This document shows positions 43,848 through 52,098 of a stretch of DNA of 64,000 bases, one piece after another. Positions within the stretch are counted from its first letter, which is position 1. The number at the start of each line of letters is the position of its first letter. A program made the position numbers and the translations under genes. Origin of the DNA: Streptomyces adustus (lineage in GTDB: Bacteria > Actinomycetota > Actinomycetes > Streptomycetales > Streptomycetaceae); NCBI RefSeq assembly GCF_009377175.1, contig NZ_VJZD01000001.1:93213-157212 (forward strand), written 5' to 3'. The notes beneath the pieces were generated by a model. That model did not search any database. It was not told where the DNA came from and worked only from the letters and a program-made list of their open reading frames with translations.

Positions 43848-44234
43848 GTGACCACCGACAGCACGCGACGGTCCCCGCTGGTCCGGTTGCGTTCCGACGG
43901 CGCCGTGGACGAGGCCACCCTGGCGTACGCCCGTACGAAGGTCGACGCCGTCCTCACCCGACCGGGACTGCCCGCCGTCACCGGCGAGGTGCGTATCGCA
44001 CGGGCGGCGGTCCACCACGCCGGCCACCCTTGGTCGGCCACGGCCGACGTGCGCGTCGGCGGCCGTCAGATCGTCGCGATGGCCGAGGAGGCGACCGGTA
44101 CGGAGCTCGTCGACCGGCTCCAGGACCGGCTGCGCCGCCAGACCGACAAGGCCGCCCACACCTGGGACGACGGCCACGGCACGACGGCCCCGCCGTGGCG
44201 CGGCGGAGCGCTCCAGGACGGCGTGAGCCGGTAA
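43848..44234 (+). CDS. HPF/RaiA-like ribosome-associated protein
   Basis: 128 residues from a GTG with AGAAGG upstream. The beta-alpha-beta-beta-beta-alpha pattern (LAYARTKVDAVLTRPG, VTGEVRIARAAVHHAG, SATADVRVGGRQIVAMAEEA, ELVDRLQDRLRRQTDKA) is that of the S30EA/HPF N-domain; no long C-terminal dimerisation domain is present, so it would be a short form. Such proteins inactivate or protect ribosomes in stress. Linked to flavohemoprotein and closed by a strong terminator. Confidence 0.72.
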   Translation: MTTDSTRRSPLVRLRSDGAVDEATLAYARTKVDAVLTRPGLPAVTGEVRIARAAVHHAGHPWSATADVRVGGRQIVAMAEEATGTELVDRLQDRLRRQTDKAAHTWDDGHGTTAPPWRGGALQDGVSR

Positions 44235-44245
44235 GGAACGCAGGC

Positions 44246-44272
44246 CCCGGTCGGTGACCACCACCGACCGGG
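44246..44272 (+). terminator. Strong hairpin terminator
   Basis: Perfect 11-base arms CCCGGTCGGTG (44246-44256) and CACCGACCGGG (44262-44272) with a five-base loop, 12 bases after the HPF-like stop. It separates the stress genes from the LLM oxidoreductase operon. Confidence 0.85.
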
Positions 44273-44356
44273 CCACCGCGTCCGTGCCACACGACTGACA
44301 TGGAGCCGTCACACCCGACAGGAATGCCGGCTCATCGACCACCCGTTCCAACTGAC

Positions 44357-45280
44357 ATGACTGTGGGCGTAACACTCAACGCATCCGACGCGCAGAACCA
44401 GGTCGACGCCAGTGTGCAACTGGCCGAGGAGGCCGCGGCCGCGCGGCTGCGGTCCGTGTGGTTCGGCCAGGGTTTCGGCGCGGACTCACCCCAGCTCGCC
44501 GCGATCGTCGGGCGCGCGGTACCGGAACTGCACGTGGGCACCTCCGCGATCCCCGTCTTCGGCCGGCACCCCCTGCTGGTCTCCGGTCAGGCCCAGACCG
44601 CCCAGGCCGCCACCCACGGCCGGTACCACCTCGGGCTGGCACTGGGCACGAAACTGCTGACGGAGACCGGCTTCGGCCTGCCCTTCCGTCGGCCCATCGC
44701 CCGCCTGCGCGAATTCCTCACCGCACTGCGCCAGTTGACCGAGACCGGCACGGCCGACTTCCACGGTGAGCTGCTCACCGCCACCACGCCGATCCCCGGG
44801 CGCGTACCGGGCGCGGAGTCCGGTGTCCCGTTGCTGGTCGCCGCGATGGGCCCGCAGGCGCTGCGGGTCAGCGGTGAGCTGGCGGACGGGATCCTGCCCT
44901 ACCTCGCGGGACCGCGCGCCCTCTCGGAACACATCGTGCCCGCCCTGACCGCCGCGGCCGAGGCCGCCGGACGGCCCGCGCCCCGGATCGTGGCGCTGGT
45001 GCCCGGCGTGGTCACGGACGACGTCGACGCGGTGCGCGCCAAACTCGCCGAGAACCTCGCGTTCTACGAACAGATCCCGTCCTACGCCCGGGTCATCGAG
45101 CTCTCCGGCGCCCGGCGCGCCGGCGACCTGGCCGTGATCGGCGACGAGAAGGCGGTCGAGGCCGAGGTACGGCGCTACCGCGACGCCGGAGCCACCGAGG
45201 TCGTGTTCTCGGGCACCGAGATCGCGGGCGCGGCGGACCGGCGCCGCACCTGGGCACTCCTCGGCGAACTGGCCGCCTGA
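44357..45280 (+). CDS. LLM-class (F420- or flavin-dependent) oxidoreductase
   Basis: 307 residues from ATG 44357. A luciferase-like TIM barrel: MTVGVTLNASDAQN, LAEEAAAARLRSVWFGQG, VGTSAIPVFGRHPLLVSGQA, GRYHLGLALGTK and PLLVAAMGPQALRVSGELAD. The GLALGTK/GPQ motifs and lack of an N-terminal FMN arm suit F420-dependent members (as in actinobacteria), but FMN monooxygenases share them. LLM monooxygenases are used in sulfur scavenging, and the downstream locus is under a SAM riboswitch. The DUF1684 gene follows after 35 bases. Substrate unknown. Confidence 0.88.
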   Translation: MTVGVTLNASDAQNQVDASVQLAEEAAAARLRSVWFGQGFGADSPQLAAIVGRAVPELHVGTSAIPVFGRHPLLVSGQAQTAQAATHGRYHLGLALGTKLLTETGFGLPFRRPIARLREFLTALRQLTETGTADFHGELLTATTPIPGRVPGAESGVPLLVAAMGPQALRVSGELADGILPYLAGPRALSEHIVPALTAAAEAAGRPAPRIVALVPGVVTDDVDAVRAKLAENLAFYEQIPSYARVIELSGARRAGDLAVIGDEKAVEAEVRRYRDAGATEVVFSGTEIAGAADRRRTWALLGELAA

Positions 45281-45315
45281 ACCCGCCAGCCCTACAGAAC
45301 CCCCAAGGAGATTTC

Positions 45316-46140
45316 ATGACCACCGAGGCGACCACGGCAGACCTCCACGCCTTCACCGAGCAGTGGTTGGAGTGGTACCGCGAACAAGAGGCCCGGCTCT
45401 CTGCCCCGCACGGGTTCCTGGCGATCACCGGCCTTCACTGGCTCGACGACCGGCCGCAGCGTTTCGGCGACGCGCCCGGTACCTGGCACACCGGCCCCGA
45501 CGGGGTCGTCGTCACGCTCGACGACGGTGAGGAACTGGTCGTCGACGGCAAGCCGGTGTCCGGTGAGCACCGTTTCGGCGTGCTGCCCGAACGCGGTGGC
45601 GTCGACGCGATCTGGAAGGACGCCGTCATCGAGGTCGCCAAGCGGGGCGGTCAGGACATCGTGCGTCCACGGCACCCGGACGCGCCGCTGCGCACGGCCT
45701 TCACCGGCACACCGGCCTACGCCCCGGACCCGCAGTGGGCCGTGACGGGCCGTTACATCCCGTTCGAGGAGCCGCGGCCCACCACCGTGGGCGCCGTGGT
45801 CGAGGGTCTGGAGCACGTGTACGACGCGCCCGGCAGGATCGAGTTCGAGCTGGACGGGCACCGGCTGTCGCTGACGGCGTTCCCCGGGGCCGGTCAGGGC
45901 CGGTTGAGCGTGCTGTTCACCGACGCGACCGCCGGGGTCACCACGTACACCGCCAGCCGGACCCTGTCCGTCGAAGCGCCCGCCGCCGACGGCACGGTCG
46001 TCCTGGACTTCAACCGGGCGACGAACCTGCCGTGCGCCTACACGGACCTGGCCACCTGCCCGCTGCCGCCTGCGGAGAACCGGCTGGCGGTGGCGATCGA
46101 GGCGGGCCAGAAGCTCCCGCGCGAGCGCGGCGGTTCCTGA
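45316..46140 (+). CDS. DUF1684-domain protein
   Basis: 274 residues starting MTTEATTADLHAFTEQWLEW, with the family marks PHGFLAITGLHWL, the central VEGLEHVYDAPGRIEFELDG and the C-terminal LDFNRATNLPCAYTDLATCP with two Cys and PPAENRLAVAIEAGQK. The family fold is a beta sandwich of unknown function. It shares an operon with the LLM oxidoreductase and ends 64 bases before the promoter of the riboswitch-controlled ABC operon. Confidence 0.88.
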   Translation: MTTEATTADLHAFTEQWLEWYREQEARLSAPHGFLAITGLHWLDDRPQRFGDAPGTWHTGPDGVVVTLDDGEELVVDGKPVSGEHRFGVLPERGGVDAIWKDAVIEVAKRGGQDIVRPRHPDAPLRTAFTGTPAYAPDPQWAVTGRYIPFEEPRPTTVGAVVEGLEHVYDAPGRIEFELDGHRLSLTAFPGAGQGRLSVLFTDATAGVTTYTASRTLSVEAPAADGTVVLDFNRATNLPCAYTDLATCPLPPAENRLAVAIEAGQKLPRERGGS

Positions 46141-46204
46141 ACCACGGCTTCCCGGACGTGACCGCGGCCGCCCCCGACCCGCCGCGGGCGCGTCCGGGGC
46201 GGCA

Positions 46205-46234
46205 TTGACGTACGTCGGAACCGCTCCGTACGAT
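46205..46234 (+). promoter_or_regulatory. Promoter of the SAM-riboswitch operon
   Basis: A -35 box TTGACG (46205-46210) and a -10 box TACGAT (46229-46234) with an 18-base spacer, close to the housekeeping HrdB consensus. The predicted start at about 46241 is just ahead of the aptamer (from 46244), so the riboswitch occupies the very 5' end of the mRNA. Confidence 0.7.
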
Positions 46235-46243
46235 CAAGAACGG

Positions 46244-46356
46244 CATTGAGTGTCAGCGTCAAGCCCTGGCTCGCTGACCGGCAACCCTCCCGCGCGGCGG
46301 GGTGCTCCAGGTGAAAGCCCGGCGGGATCAGCGACGATCCCCGCAAGCGCGTGGCC
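46244..46356 (+). promoter_or_regulatory. SAM-IV riboswitch
   Basis: The stretch matches the actinobacterial SAM-IV aptamer block by block: GAGTGTCAGCGTCAAGCC, then GGCTCGCTGACCGGCAACCC with the TCAGCG/CGCTGA stem, GCGGCGGGGTGCTCCAGGTG, the GGGATC-AGCGAC-GATCCC hairpin (46324-46340) and the closing CCGCAAGCGCG. The aptamer binds S-adenosylmethionine and shuts down sulfur or methionine genes when SAM is plentiful. It lies 34 bases before a leader-peptide ORF and about 400 before the ABC genes. The match is from memory of the SAM-IV consensus; a covariance search would be decisive. Confidence 0.85.
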
Positions 46357-46389
46357 CTGTGTTCAGGGCCGACCAGGTGGAGGACCGTG

Positions 46390-46506
46390 ATGCGACACGA
46401 TGGTGGCCCCGGCGCCTCCTCCCTGGTCGCCATGGTGTTCTCCCGGCTGGCGCGCCGTCGCCACATCGATCTGAAGCGCTCGACCAGCTGCCTCTGTCAG
46501 GCCTGA
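46390..46506 (+). CDS. Putative leader peptide (RRHIDL type, Ser-Cys-Leu-Cys ending)
   Basis: A 38-codon ORF behind GTGGAGGACC. It reads MRHDGGPGASSLVAMVFSRL, then ARRRHIDLKRSTSCLCQA. The SRLxRRRHIDLKR...S.CLC pattern is the actinomycete leader peptide that sits ahead of sulfur-metabolism genes, and the two Cys codons near the end suggest attenuation by ribosome stalling when cysteinyl-tRNA is short. It is placed between the SAM-IV aptamer and the transporter, so the two devices act in series on one mRNA. The mechanism is inferred from context. Confidence 0.82.
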   Translation: MRHDGGPGASSLVAMVFSRLARRRHIDLKRSTSCLCQA

Positions 46507-46549
46507 CGGCCCTTCCCGCGGCCGGACTTCGGCGACCTTTGCCGCCGAC

Positions 46550-46633
46550 GGTCGACGTCCGTGGCAGACATCGGCGGTCGACGTCCGTAATGCCCCACAG
46601 GTGGCCGACGTCCGCCGCTGGTCGACTTCTGTG
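46550..46633. repeat. Short direct repeats in the leader between peptide and ABC genes
   Basis: GGTCGACGTCCGT at 46550 and 46576, a variant GGCCGACGTCCGC at 46602, and a decayed copy at 46620. Spacing is 26, 26 and 18 bases. They lie where an attenuator for the leader peptide would be. GTCGAC is self-complementary, so alternative pairings between copies are possible. Further on, ATCTTCCTG is repeated three times at 46683-46709, just before the ribosome site. Confidence 0.5.
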
Positions 46634-46760
46634 ACCGGCCGTCGTGGCATGTGCCCGGGCCCGGCCCCCGTTTCCTCCTCATCTTCCTGATCTTCCTGAT
46701 CTTCCTGACCGTGCCTCGTGCGGTACTCCGTGCCTGGCGACGCATGAAGGAGAACCTCTC

Positions 46761-48380
46761 GTGAGAGCATTACCGGATTTCAGAACTCCCCGATGGGCAA
46801 AGCTCACCGCCCTTCTCACCACCGGCGTGCTGCTGACCGCCTGCGGGTCGGGCACCGACGGCTCCGGCACCGGAGACGGCAGGCCGCACTCCGGCGGCAG
46901 CCTGACCTTCGCGGTCGGTTCGGACGCGGGCTGCGTGGATCCCCAGCAGGTCGGCAGCAACGACACGATCTACTCGGTGCGCCAGATCGTGGACTCCCTG
47001 ACGGACCAGGACCCCAGCACCGGCAAGATCGTGCCGTGGCTGGCGAAGAGCTGGGACATCAGCGCCGACACGACCGCCTTCACCTTCCATCTGCGCCCGG
47101 GTGTCACCTTCAGCGACGGGTCCCCGCTGACCGCCCAGGTGGTCAAGGACAACTTCGACGCGGTGCCGAAGCTCGGTCTCCTGGGAACCCTGGCCGAGGG
47201 CTATCTGAGCGGTGTCGAAAGCACCACGGTGATCGACCCGCTCACCGTCAAGGTCACCTTCCAGCAGCCCAACGCTCAGTTCCTGCAAGCGACTTCGACG
47301 CACTCGCTGGGGATCGAGTCCTCGGCGAGCGTGAAGAAGTCCCCGCAGCAGAAGTGCAGTGACGGAGTGATCGGGTCCGGACCGTTCGTGCTGAAGCAGT
47401 ACGTGCAGAACCAGTCGATCACGCTGACCAGGCGCTCTGGCTACGCCTGGGGTTCCTCGCGGTGGAGCAAGCAGGGCGAGGCGTATCTGGACCAGGTGGT
47501 GTTCAAGGTCGTACCGGAGGCGGGCGTACGCGCCGGAAGTCTCCGGTCCGGCCAGGTGGACGCGATCGGCAGCGTGGGCCGGGCCGACGAGGCGGCACTC
47601 AAGGGCGGCCAGGTCGCCCTCCAGCGGCGGGCCAACCCCGGCATCGTCTTCGGACTCGGCTTCAACAACGCGCGGCCGATCCTGAAGGACGCCAGGGTCC
47701 GCCGGGCGATCCTGTCCGCCGTCGACCGGAAGCAGATCGCCGACACCGTCTTCCCCACCGGCACCCGCGCGGCCACCAGTGTCCTCGCGCACACCACGCC
47801 CGACTACACCGACCTCGCCCCGGATCTCGCCTTCGACGCGGCCAAGGCGAAGTCACTGCTGGAAGGGGCCGGTTGGCGGGTGGGCGGCGACGGCATCCGC
47901 GTCAAGGACGGGCAGAAGCTGAGCCTGACCATCGACTGGGTTCCCAACGCTGCCACGAACCAGCCCGCCTTGGAGCTCATACAGCAGCAACTGAGGTCCG
48001 TCGGCGTCCAGGTGACCCTCAAGCAGCTTCAACTGCCTCAGCTGTCGCCCATCCAGCAGTCCGGCGACTACGACGCGATCTGGGGAAACATCACCCGAGC
48101 CGACCCCGACATCCTGCGCAGCTCCTTCTCCACGAAGCTGGCCAACTTCTACCGCGTACCGGCGGGCGGCCTGGACACGACGCTGTCCGCGCAGGCCGCC
48201 ACCAGCGACCCGGCCGAGCGCAGCCGACTGGTGGCCCAGGCACAGCAGTCGATCGTGCGCGACGCCTACAACGTGCCGGTGGTGGAGCTCCAGACCCAGC
48301 TGGGCGTGTCCACCAAGGTGCACGGCCTCGCCTTCGACGCCTCCAGCCGGATCCAGCTGCACGACACCTGGATCGGCTGA
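46761..48380 (+). CDS. Opp/Dpp-type substrate-binding lipoprotein (SBP family 5)
   Basis: 539 residues from a GTG behind GAAGGAGAACC. The lipobox LLTAC makes Cys28 the lipid anchor. It is a full-length SBP_bac_5: GGSLTFAVGSDAGCVDPQQV, LAKSWDISADTTAFTFHLRP, GVTFSDGSPLTAQVVKDNFD and KDARVRRAILSAVDRKQIAD. It binds the ligand outside the membrane for the two permeases that follow. The SAM-IV and Cys leader upstream point to a sulfur-containing ligand such as a Met/Cys peptide or an S-substituted amino acid, rather than a general peptide. Confidence 0.93.
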   Translation: MRALPDFRTPRWAKLTALLTTGVLLTACGSGTDGSGTGDGRPHSGGSLTFAVGSDAGCVDPQQVGSNDTIYSVRQIVDSLTDQDPSTGKIVPWLAKSWDISADTTAFTFHLRPGVTFSDGSPLTAQVVKDNFDAVPKLGLLGTLAEGYLSGVESTTVIDPLTVKVTFQQPNAQFLQATSTHSLGIESSASVKKSPQQKCSDGVIGSGPFVLKQYVQNQSITLTRRSGYAWGSSRWSKQGEAYLDQVVFKVVPEAGVRAGSLRSGQVDAIGSVGRADEAALKGGQVALQRRANPGIVFGLGFNNARPILKDARVRRAILSAVDRKQIADTVFPTGTRAATSVLAHTTPDYTDLAPDLAFDAAKAKSLLEGAGWRVGGDGIRVKDGQKLSLTIDWVPNAATNQPALELIQQQLRSVGVQVTLKQLQLPQLSPIQQSGDYDAIWGNITRADPDILRSSFSTKLANFYRVPAGGLDTTLSAQAATSDPAERSRLVAQAQQSIVRDAYNVPVVELQTQLGVSTKVHGLAFDASSRIQLHDTWIG

Positions 48381-48383
48381 CCC

Positions 48384-49343
48384 GTGCGCGGCTACGTGCT
48401 GAAACGGCTCGCACAGGCGGTCGGGGTGCTGTGGGCGGCGTACACGGTGTCGTTCCTGGTGCTGGACTACCTGCCGGGCGACCCGGTCACGGCGATGGCC
48501 GGTGCCGGAATGGACTCGGGTCAGGTCGATCCCCGGCAGATCGCCGCGCTGCGGCACGAGTACGGCTTCGACAAGCCGGTGCTCGCGCAGTACGCCGAGT
48601 ATCTCGGCCGGGCGGTGCGCGGGGACTTCGGCAACGCGGTCACCACCGGCCGCCCGGTCAGCTCGACCCTGGCCGACGCACTGCCCCAGACGCTCCAACT
48701 GACGGCCACGGCGCTGCTGTTCGCGGTGGTCCTGGGCGGCGGACTGGCGGTGGCGGCCACGTACACCAGGCGGCGTCGGCTGCGGCAGCTGCTGCTGTCG
48801 CTGCCGCCGCTGGGGGTGTCCGTCCCGACGTTCTGGGTGGGGCTGCTGCTCGTCGAGGCGTTCTCCTTCCGGCTGCGCTGGTTCCCCGCGTTCGGCAACG
48901 ACGGGCCGAGAGGGTTGGTGCTGCCGGCGCTGACCCTGGCGGTCCCGACCGGAGCCCAGCTCGCACAGGTGCTGGCCAAGAGTCTGCTCACCGCGCTCGA
49001 CCAGGCGTATGTGGAGACTGCGCGGGCCAAGGGCGCGGGCCGGTGGCGGGTCCATCTGCGGCACGCGCTGCGCAACGCTTCCCTGCCCGCGCTGACGGTG
49101 GTCGGCCTGCTGGTGGGGCAGCTGATCGCCGGTTCGGTCGTCGTCGAGACGGTGTTCTCCCGTGACGGCCTGGGCCGGGTGACCGCGGCGGCGGTCACGG
49201 CCCAGGACATCCCGGTGGTGCAGGGGGTGGTGGCGTTCGGCGCACTGGTCTTCGTGACGACGAATCTGGTCGTCGACCTGATCTATCCGCTGCTCGACCC
49301 GCGGATCGTGGTGGCCTCGGGCAGAAGGGCGGGCGTCGCATGA
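48384..49343 (+). CDS. ABC permease, DppB/OppB type
   Basis: 319 residues with six membrane helices, starting MRGYVLKRLAQAVGVLWAAY. It has the N-terminal LDYLPGDP motif and the EAA loop YVETARAKGAGRWRVHLRHA. The GTG start is three bases after the stop of the binding protein, and its end overlaps the next permease start (ATGA). It forms half of the membrane channel. Confidence 0.95.
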   Translation: MRGYVLKRLAQAVGVLWAAYTVSFLVLDYLPGDPVTAMAGAGMDSGQVDPRQIAALRHEYGFDKPVLAQYAEYLGRAVRGDFGNAVTTGRPVSSTLADALPQTLQLTATALLFAVVLGGGLAVAATYTRRRRLRQLLLSLPPLGVSVPTFWVGLLLVEAFSFRLRWFPAFGNDGPRGLVLPALTLAVPTGAQLAQVLAKSLLTALDQAYVETARAKGAGRWRVHLRHALRNASLPALTVVGLLVGQLIAGSVVVETVFSRDGLGRVTAAAVTAQDIPVVQGVVAFGALVFVTTNLVVDLIYPLLDPRIVVASGRRAGVA

Positions 49344-50275
49344 GCCGGAGTTTCGTCGAGGACCCCGCCGAGGCCGCGCCGGGCCTCGCCCGGCCGGTCG
49401 GTGCGTCGCCGGATCCCGCGCCGGATCCCGCGCCGGGGCGTCGCGTCGACGTACGGCGGACGCTGCGGTTCCTGGTGCTGCGTCCCGGGCTGCTGCTGTC
49501 GGTGGTCGTGCTCGTGCTGGTGGCGGCGGCCTCGTTCCGGCCGGGGCTGTTCACCTCGCGGGACCCGCTGAAGGGGGTGCCGACGCAGAACTTCCGCGGC
49601 CCGAGCGGTGCGCACTGGTTCGGCACGGACGAGCTGGGACGCGATGTGTTCGCCCGGGTGGTGCACGGCGCCCAGCTGTCCCTGAAGGCCACGCTGATCG
49701 CGGTGCTGGTGGCCTTCGTGGTGGGCGGTCTGCTCGGCGTGGTCGCCGGGTTCGTCGGCCGCTGGGTGGACGACGTGCTGATGCGCTTCGTCGACGTCCT
49801 GCTGTCCATCCCCGCGCTGTTCCTGTCGCTGGCCCTGGTGACCGCGCTGGGGTACGGGACGGTGAAGGTGGCCGTCGCGGTCGGCATCGCCAGCGTGGCC
49901 TCCTTCGCCCGGGTCGCGCGCGCCGAGGTGCTCCGGGTGCGCCAGGCGGTGTTCGTCGAGGCGGCGCGCTCCTGTGGGTCCCGCTGGTACTCGGTGCTGG
50001 GCCGGCATGTGCTGCCCAACGCCGCGGGTCCGGTGATCGTCCTGGCCACCCTCGACCTCGGCGCCTCCATCCTGGCGGTGTCGGCGCTGAGCTTCCTCGG
50101 CTACGGCGCGCCCCCGCCCGCGCCGGAGTGGGGCACGTTGATCTCCGAGGGGCGCAACTACCTGGCCAATGCCTGGTGGTTGACCGCGCTGCCCGGTCTG
50201 GCGATCGCCGCGACCGTGCTGGCCACCAATCGCGTCGCGAGGGCGCTGGACGGCGAATGGTCCCGGCAGCGATGA
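49340..50275 (+). CDS. ABC permease, DppC/OppC type
   Basis: 311 residues with six membrane helices after a 40-residue Pro/Asp-rich cytoplasmic arm containing a repeated PDPAP motif. Family marks are WFGTDELGRDVFARVVHGAQ and the EAA loop RQAVFVEAARSCGSRWYSVL. It overlaps its neighbours by four bases at each end, so translation of the operon is coupled. Confidence 0.95.
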   Translation: MSRSFVEDPAEAAPGLARPVGASPDPAPDPAPGRRVDVRRTLRFLVLRPGLLLSVVVLVLVAAASFRPGLFTSRDPLKGVPTQNFRGPSGAHWFGTDELGRDVFARVVHGAQLSLKATLIAVLVAFVVGGLLGVVAGFVGRWVDDVLMRFVDVLLSIPALFLSLALVTALGYGTVKVAVAVGIASVASFARVARAEVLRVRQAVFVEAARSCGSRWYSVLGRHVLPNAAGPVIVLATLDLGASILAVSALSFLGYGAPPPAPEWGTLISEGRNYLANAWWLTALPGLAIAATVLATNRVARALDGEWSRQR

Positions 50276-52098
50276 CCGACGAACGAGAAAGGGGTGAGCA
50301 CGGTGAAAACCGTGAGCACGGTGAAAGCGGTGAGACCGGTGCGAAGGGTGGAATCGGTGAGCACGCCGAAAGTGGTGGGGACGTGACCGCGCCGCTGCTG
50401 GAGATCCGCGGCCTGTCCGTCTCGTACCGCACCCGCGGCGGCACCGTGGCGGCCGTCCGGGGCGTGGATCTCGACGTATGGCCGGGAGAGGTGACGGCGG
50501 TCGTCGGCGAGTCGGGCTCCGGCAAGAGCACGACCGCACACGCGATCACCCGGCTCCTGCCGGACAGCGGCAGCATCGACGCGGGCACGGTCCGCTTCGG
50601 CAGGCACGAGCTGACCACGCTGTCGGAGGCGGAACTGCGCGCCGTGCGCGGGGCACGGATCGGCCTCGTCCCGCAGGACCCGACCGTGTCGCTCAATCCG
50701 GTCAAGCGGATCGGCGAGCAGGTCGCCGAGGTGCTGCGCATCCACGGACTGACGAGCCGCCGTTCGGCCGCCGCCGAGGCGATCGCGGTCCTGGAGCGGG
50801 CCGGACTGCCCGACGCGGCCGTCCGGGCCCGGCAGTACCCGCACGAACTCTCCGGCGGGATGCGGCAACGTGTCCTGATCGCCGTGGCGATCGCGGCACG
50901 ACCCGAGCTGATCGTCGCCGACGAGCCGACCAGCGCGCTCGACGTCACCGTGCAGCGGGTCATCCTCGACCATCTCCAGCGCCTCGCCGAGGAGTCGGGC
51001 ACGGCGGTCCTGCTGGTGACGCACGACCTCGGGGTCGCCGCCGACCGGGCGCAGCGGCTGGTGGTCATGGCGCAGGGCCGGGTGGTGGAGGCGGGCCCCA
51101 CCCGTGACGTCCTCGCCGACCCCAGGGACGCGTACACCCGGCGGCTGCTGGCGAGCGCCCCGAGCCTGGCCGGTGCGCGCCGCCGTCCGTCCCCGCCCGT
51201 GCCCAGGACCCACACGGCGCCACTGCTGGAGGCGCGCAACCTGGTCAAGGAGTTCCGGCTGCCCCGCGCCGGGGAGGGGCCCCGGACCCTGCGCGCGGTC
51301 GACGACGTCAGCTTCACGCTCCAACGCGGACAGACCCTCGCCCTGGTGGGCGAGTCGGGCTCGGGCAAGTCCACCACCGCGCGGCTGGCGCTCCGGCTCG
51401 CCGACGCGACCGCCGGGCAGGTCCTGTTCGACGGCTCCGACGTCACCACCGTCGCAGGCAGCCGTGCCAGAGAGCTGCGTCGCCGCGCCCAGCTCGTCTA
51501 CCAGAACCCGTACGCGTCCCTCGATCCGCGTTTCTCCATCGGCGAGGTGATCACCGAGCCGCTGCGCGCCTTCAAGGTCGGCGATCGCGCCTCCCGGCTC
51601 GCGCGGGCCCGCGAGCTCCTCGACCGGGTGGCGCTTTCGGCGGCCGTGCTCGATCGCAGGCCCGCGGAGCTGTCCGGCGGGCAGCGTCAGCGGGTGGCGA
51701 TCGCCCGCGCGCTCGCCCTCTCCCCCGACCTCGTGGTGTGCGACGAGCCCGTCTCCGCGCTCGACGTGTCGGTGCAGGCCCAAGTACTGGAACTGCTGGT
51801 CGAGTTGCAGGACCGTACCGGGGTGGCGTACCTCTTCATCTCCCACGACCTGGCCGTCGTACGCCAGATCGCCCACCAGGTCGCCGTCATGCGGGCCGGC
51901 CGTGTCGTGGAGACGGGCCCCGTGGACGACCTCTTCGCCCGCCCACGACACGCGTACACCCGGGAGTTGCTCGCGGCGATCCCCGGCGGTCGGGTTCCGT
52001 CCCCCGCGGCCGAAACGGTCGCGACAGTTCCGGCGACGCGCACCAGGTGCGTGCCGTCACCAGCACGGCTGAACCCTCGCACCCGGTGGGGGACCTAG
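50272..52098 (+). CDS. Fused double ATPase of the ABC importer (DppD-DppF type)
   Basis: 608 residues with two complete ATPase modules. Module 1 (about 40-300): Walker A GESGSGKST, signature LSGGMRQR, Walker B LIVADEPTSALD. Module 2 (about 320-590): Walker A GESGSGKST, signature LSGGQRQR, Walker B LVVCDEPVSALD. The first 38 residues are a Glu/Gly/His-rich repeat (GEHGENREHGESGETG) absent from relatives I know. The start overlaps the permease gene by four bases. It powers the importer from the inside of the membrane. Confidence 0.95.
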   Translation: MTDERERGEHGENREHGESGETGAKGGIGEHAESGGDVTAPLLEIRGLSVSYRTRGGTVAAVRGVDLDVWPGEVTAVVGESGSGKSTTAHAITRLLPDSGSIDAGTVRFGRHELTTLSEAELRAVRGARIGLVPQDPTVSLNPVKRIGEQVAEVLRIHGLTSRRSAAAEAIAVLERAGLPDAAVRARQYPHELSGGMRQRVLIAVAIAARPELIVADEPTSALDVTVQRVILDHLQRLAEESGTAVLLVTHDLGVAADRAQRLVVMAQGRVVEAGPTRDVLADPRDAYTRRLLASAPSLAGARRRPSPPVPRTHTAPLLEARNLVKEFRLPRAGEGPRTLRAVDDVSFTLQRGQTLALVGESGSGKSTTARLALRLADATAGQVLFDGSDVTTVAGSRARELRRRAQLVYQNPYASLDPRFSIGEVITEPLRAFKVGDRASRLARARELLDRVALSAAVLDRRPAELSGGQRQRVAIARALALSPDLVVCDEPVSALDVSVQAQVLELLVELQDRTGVAYLFISHDLAVVRQIAHQVAVMRAGRVVETGPVDDLFARPRHAYTRELLAAIPGGRVPSPAAETVATVPATRTRCVPSPARLNPRTRWGT

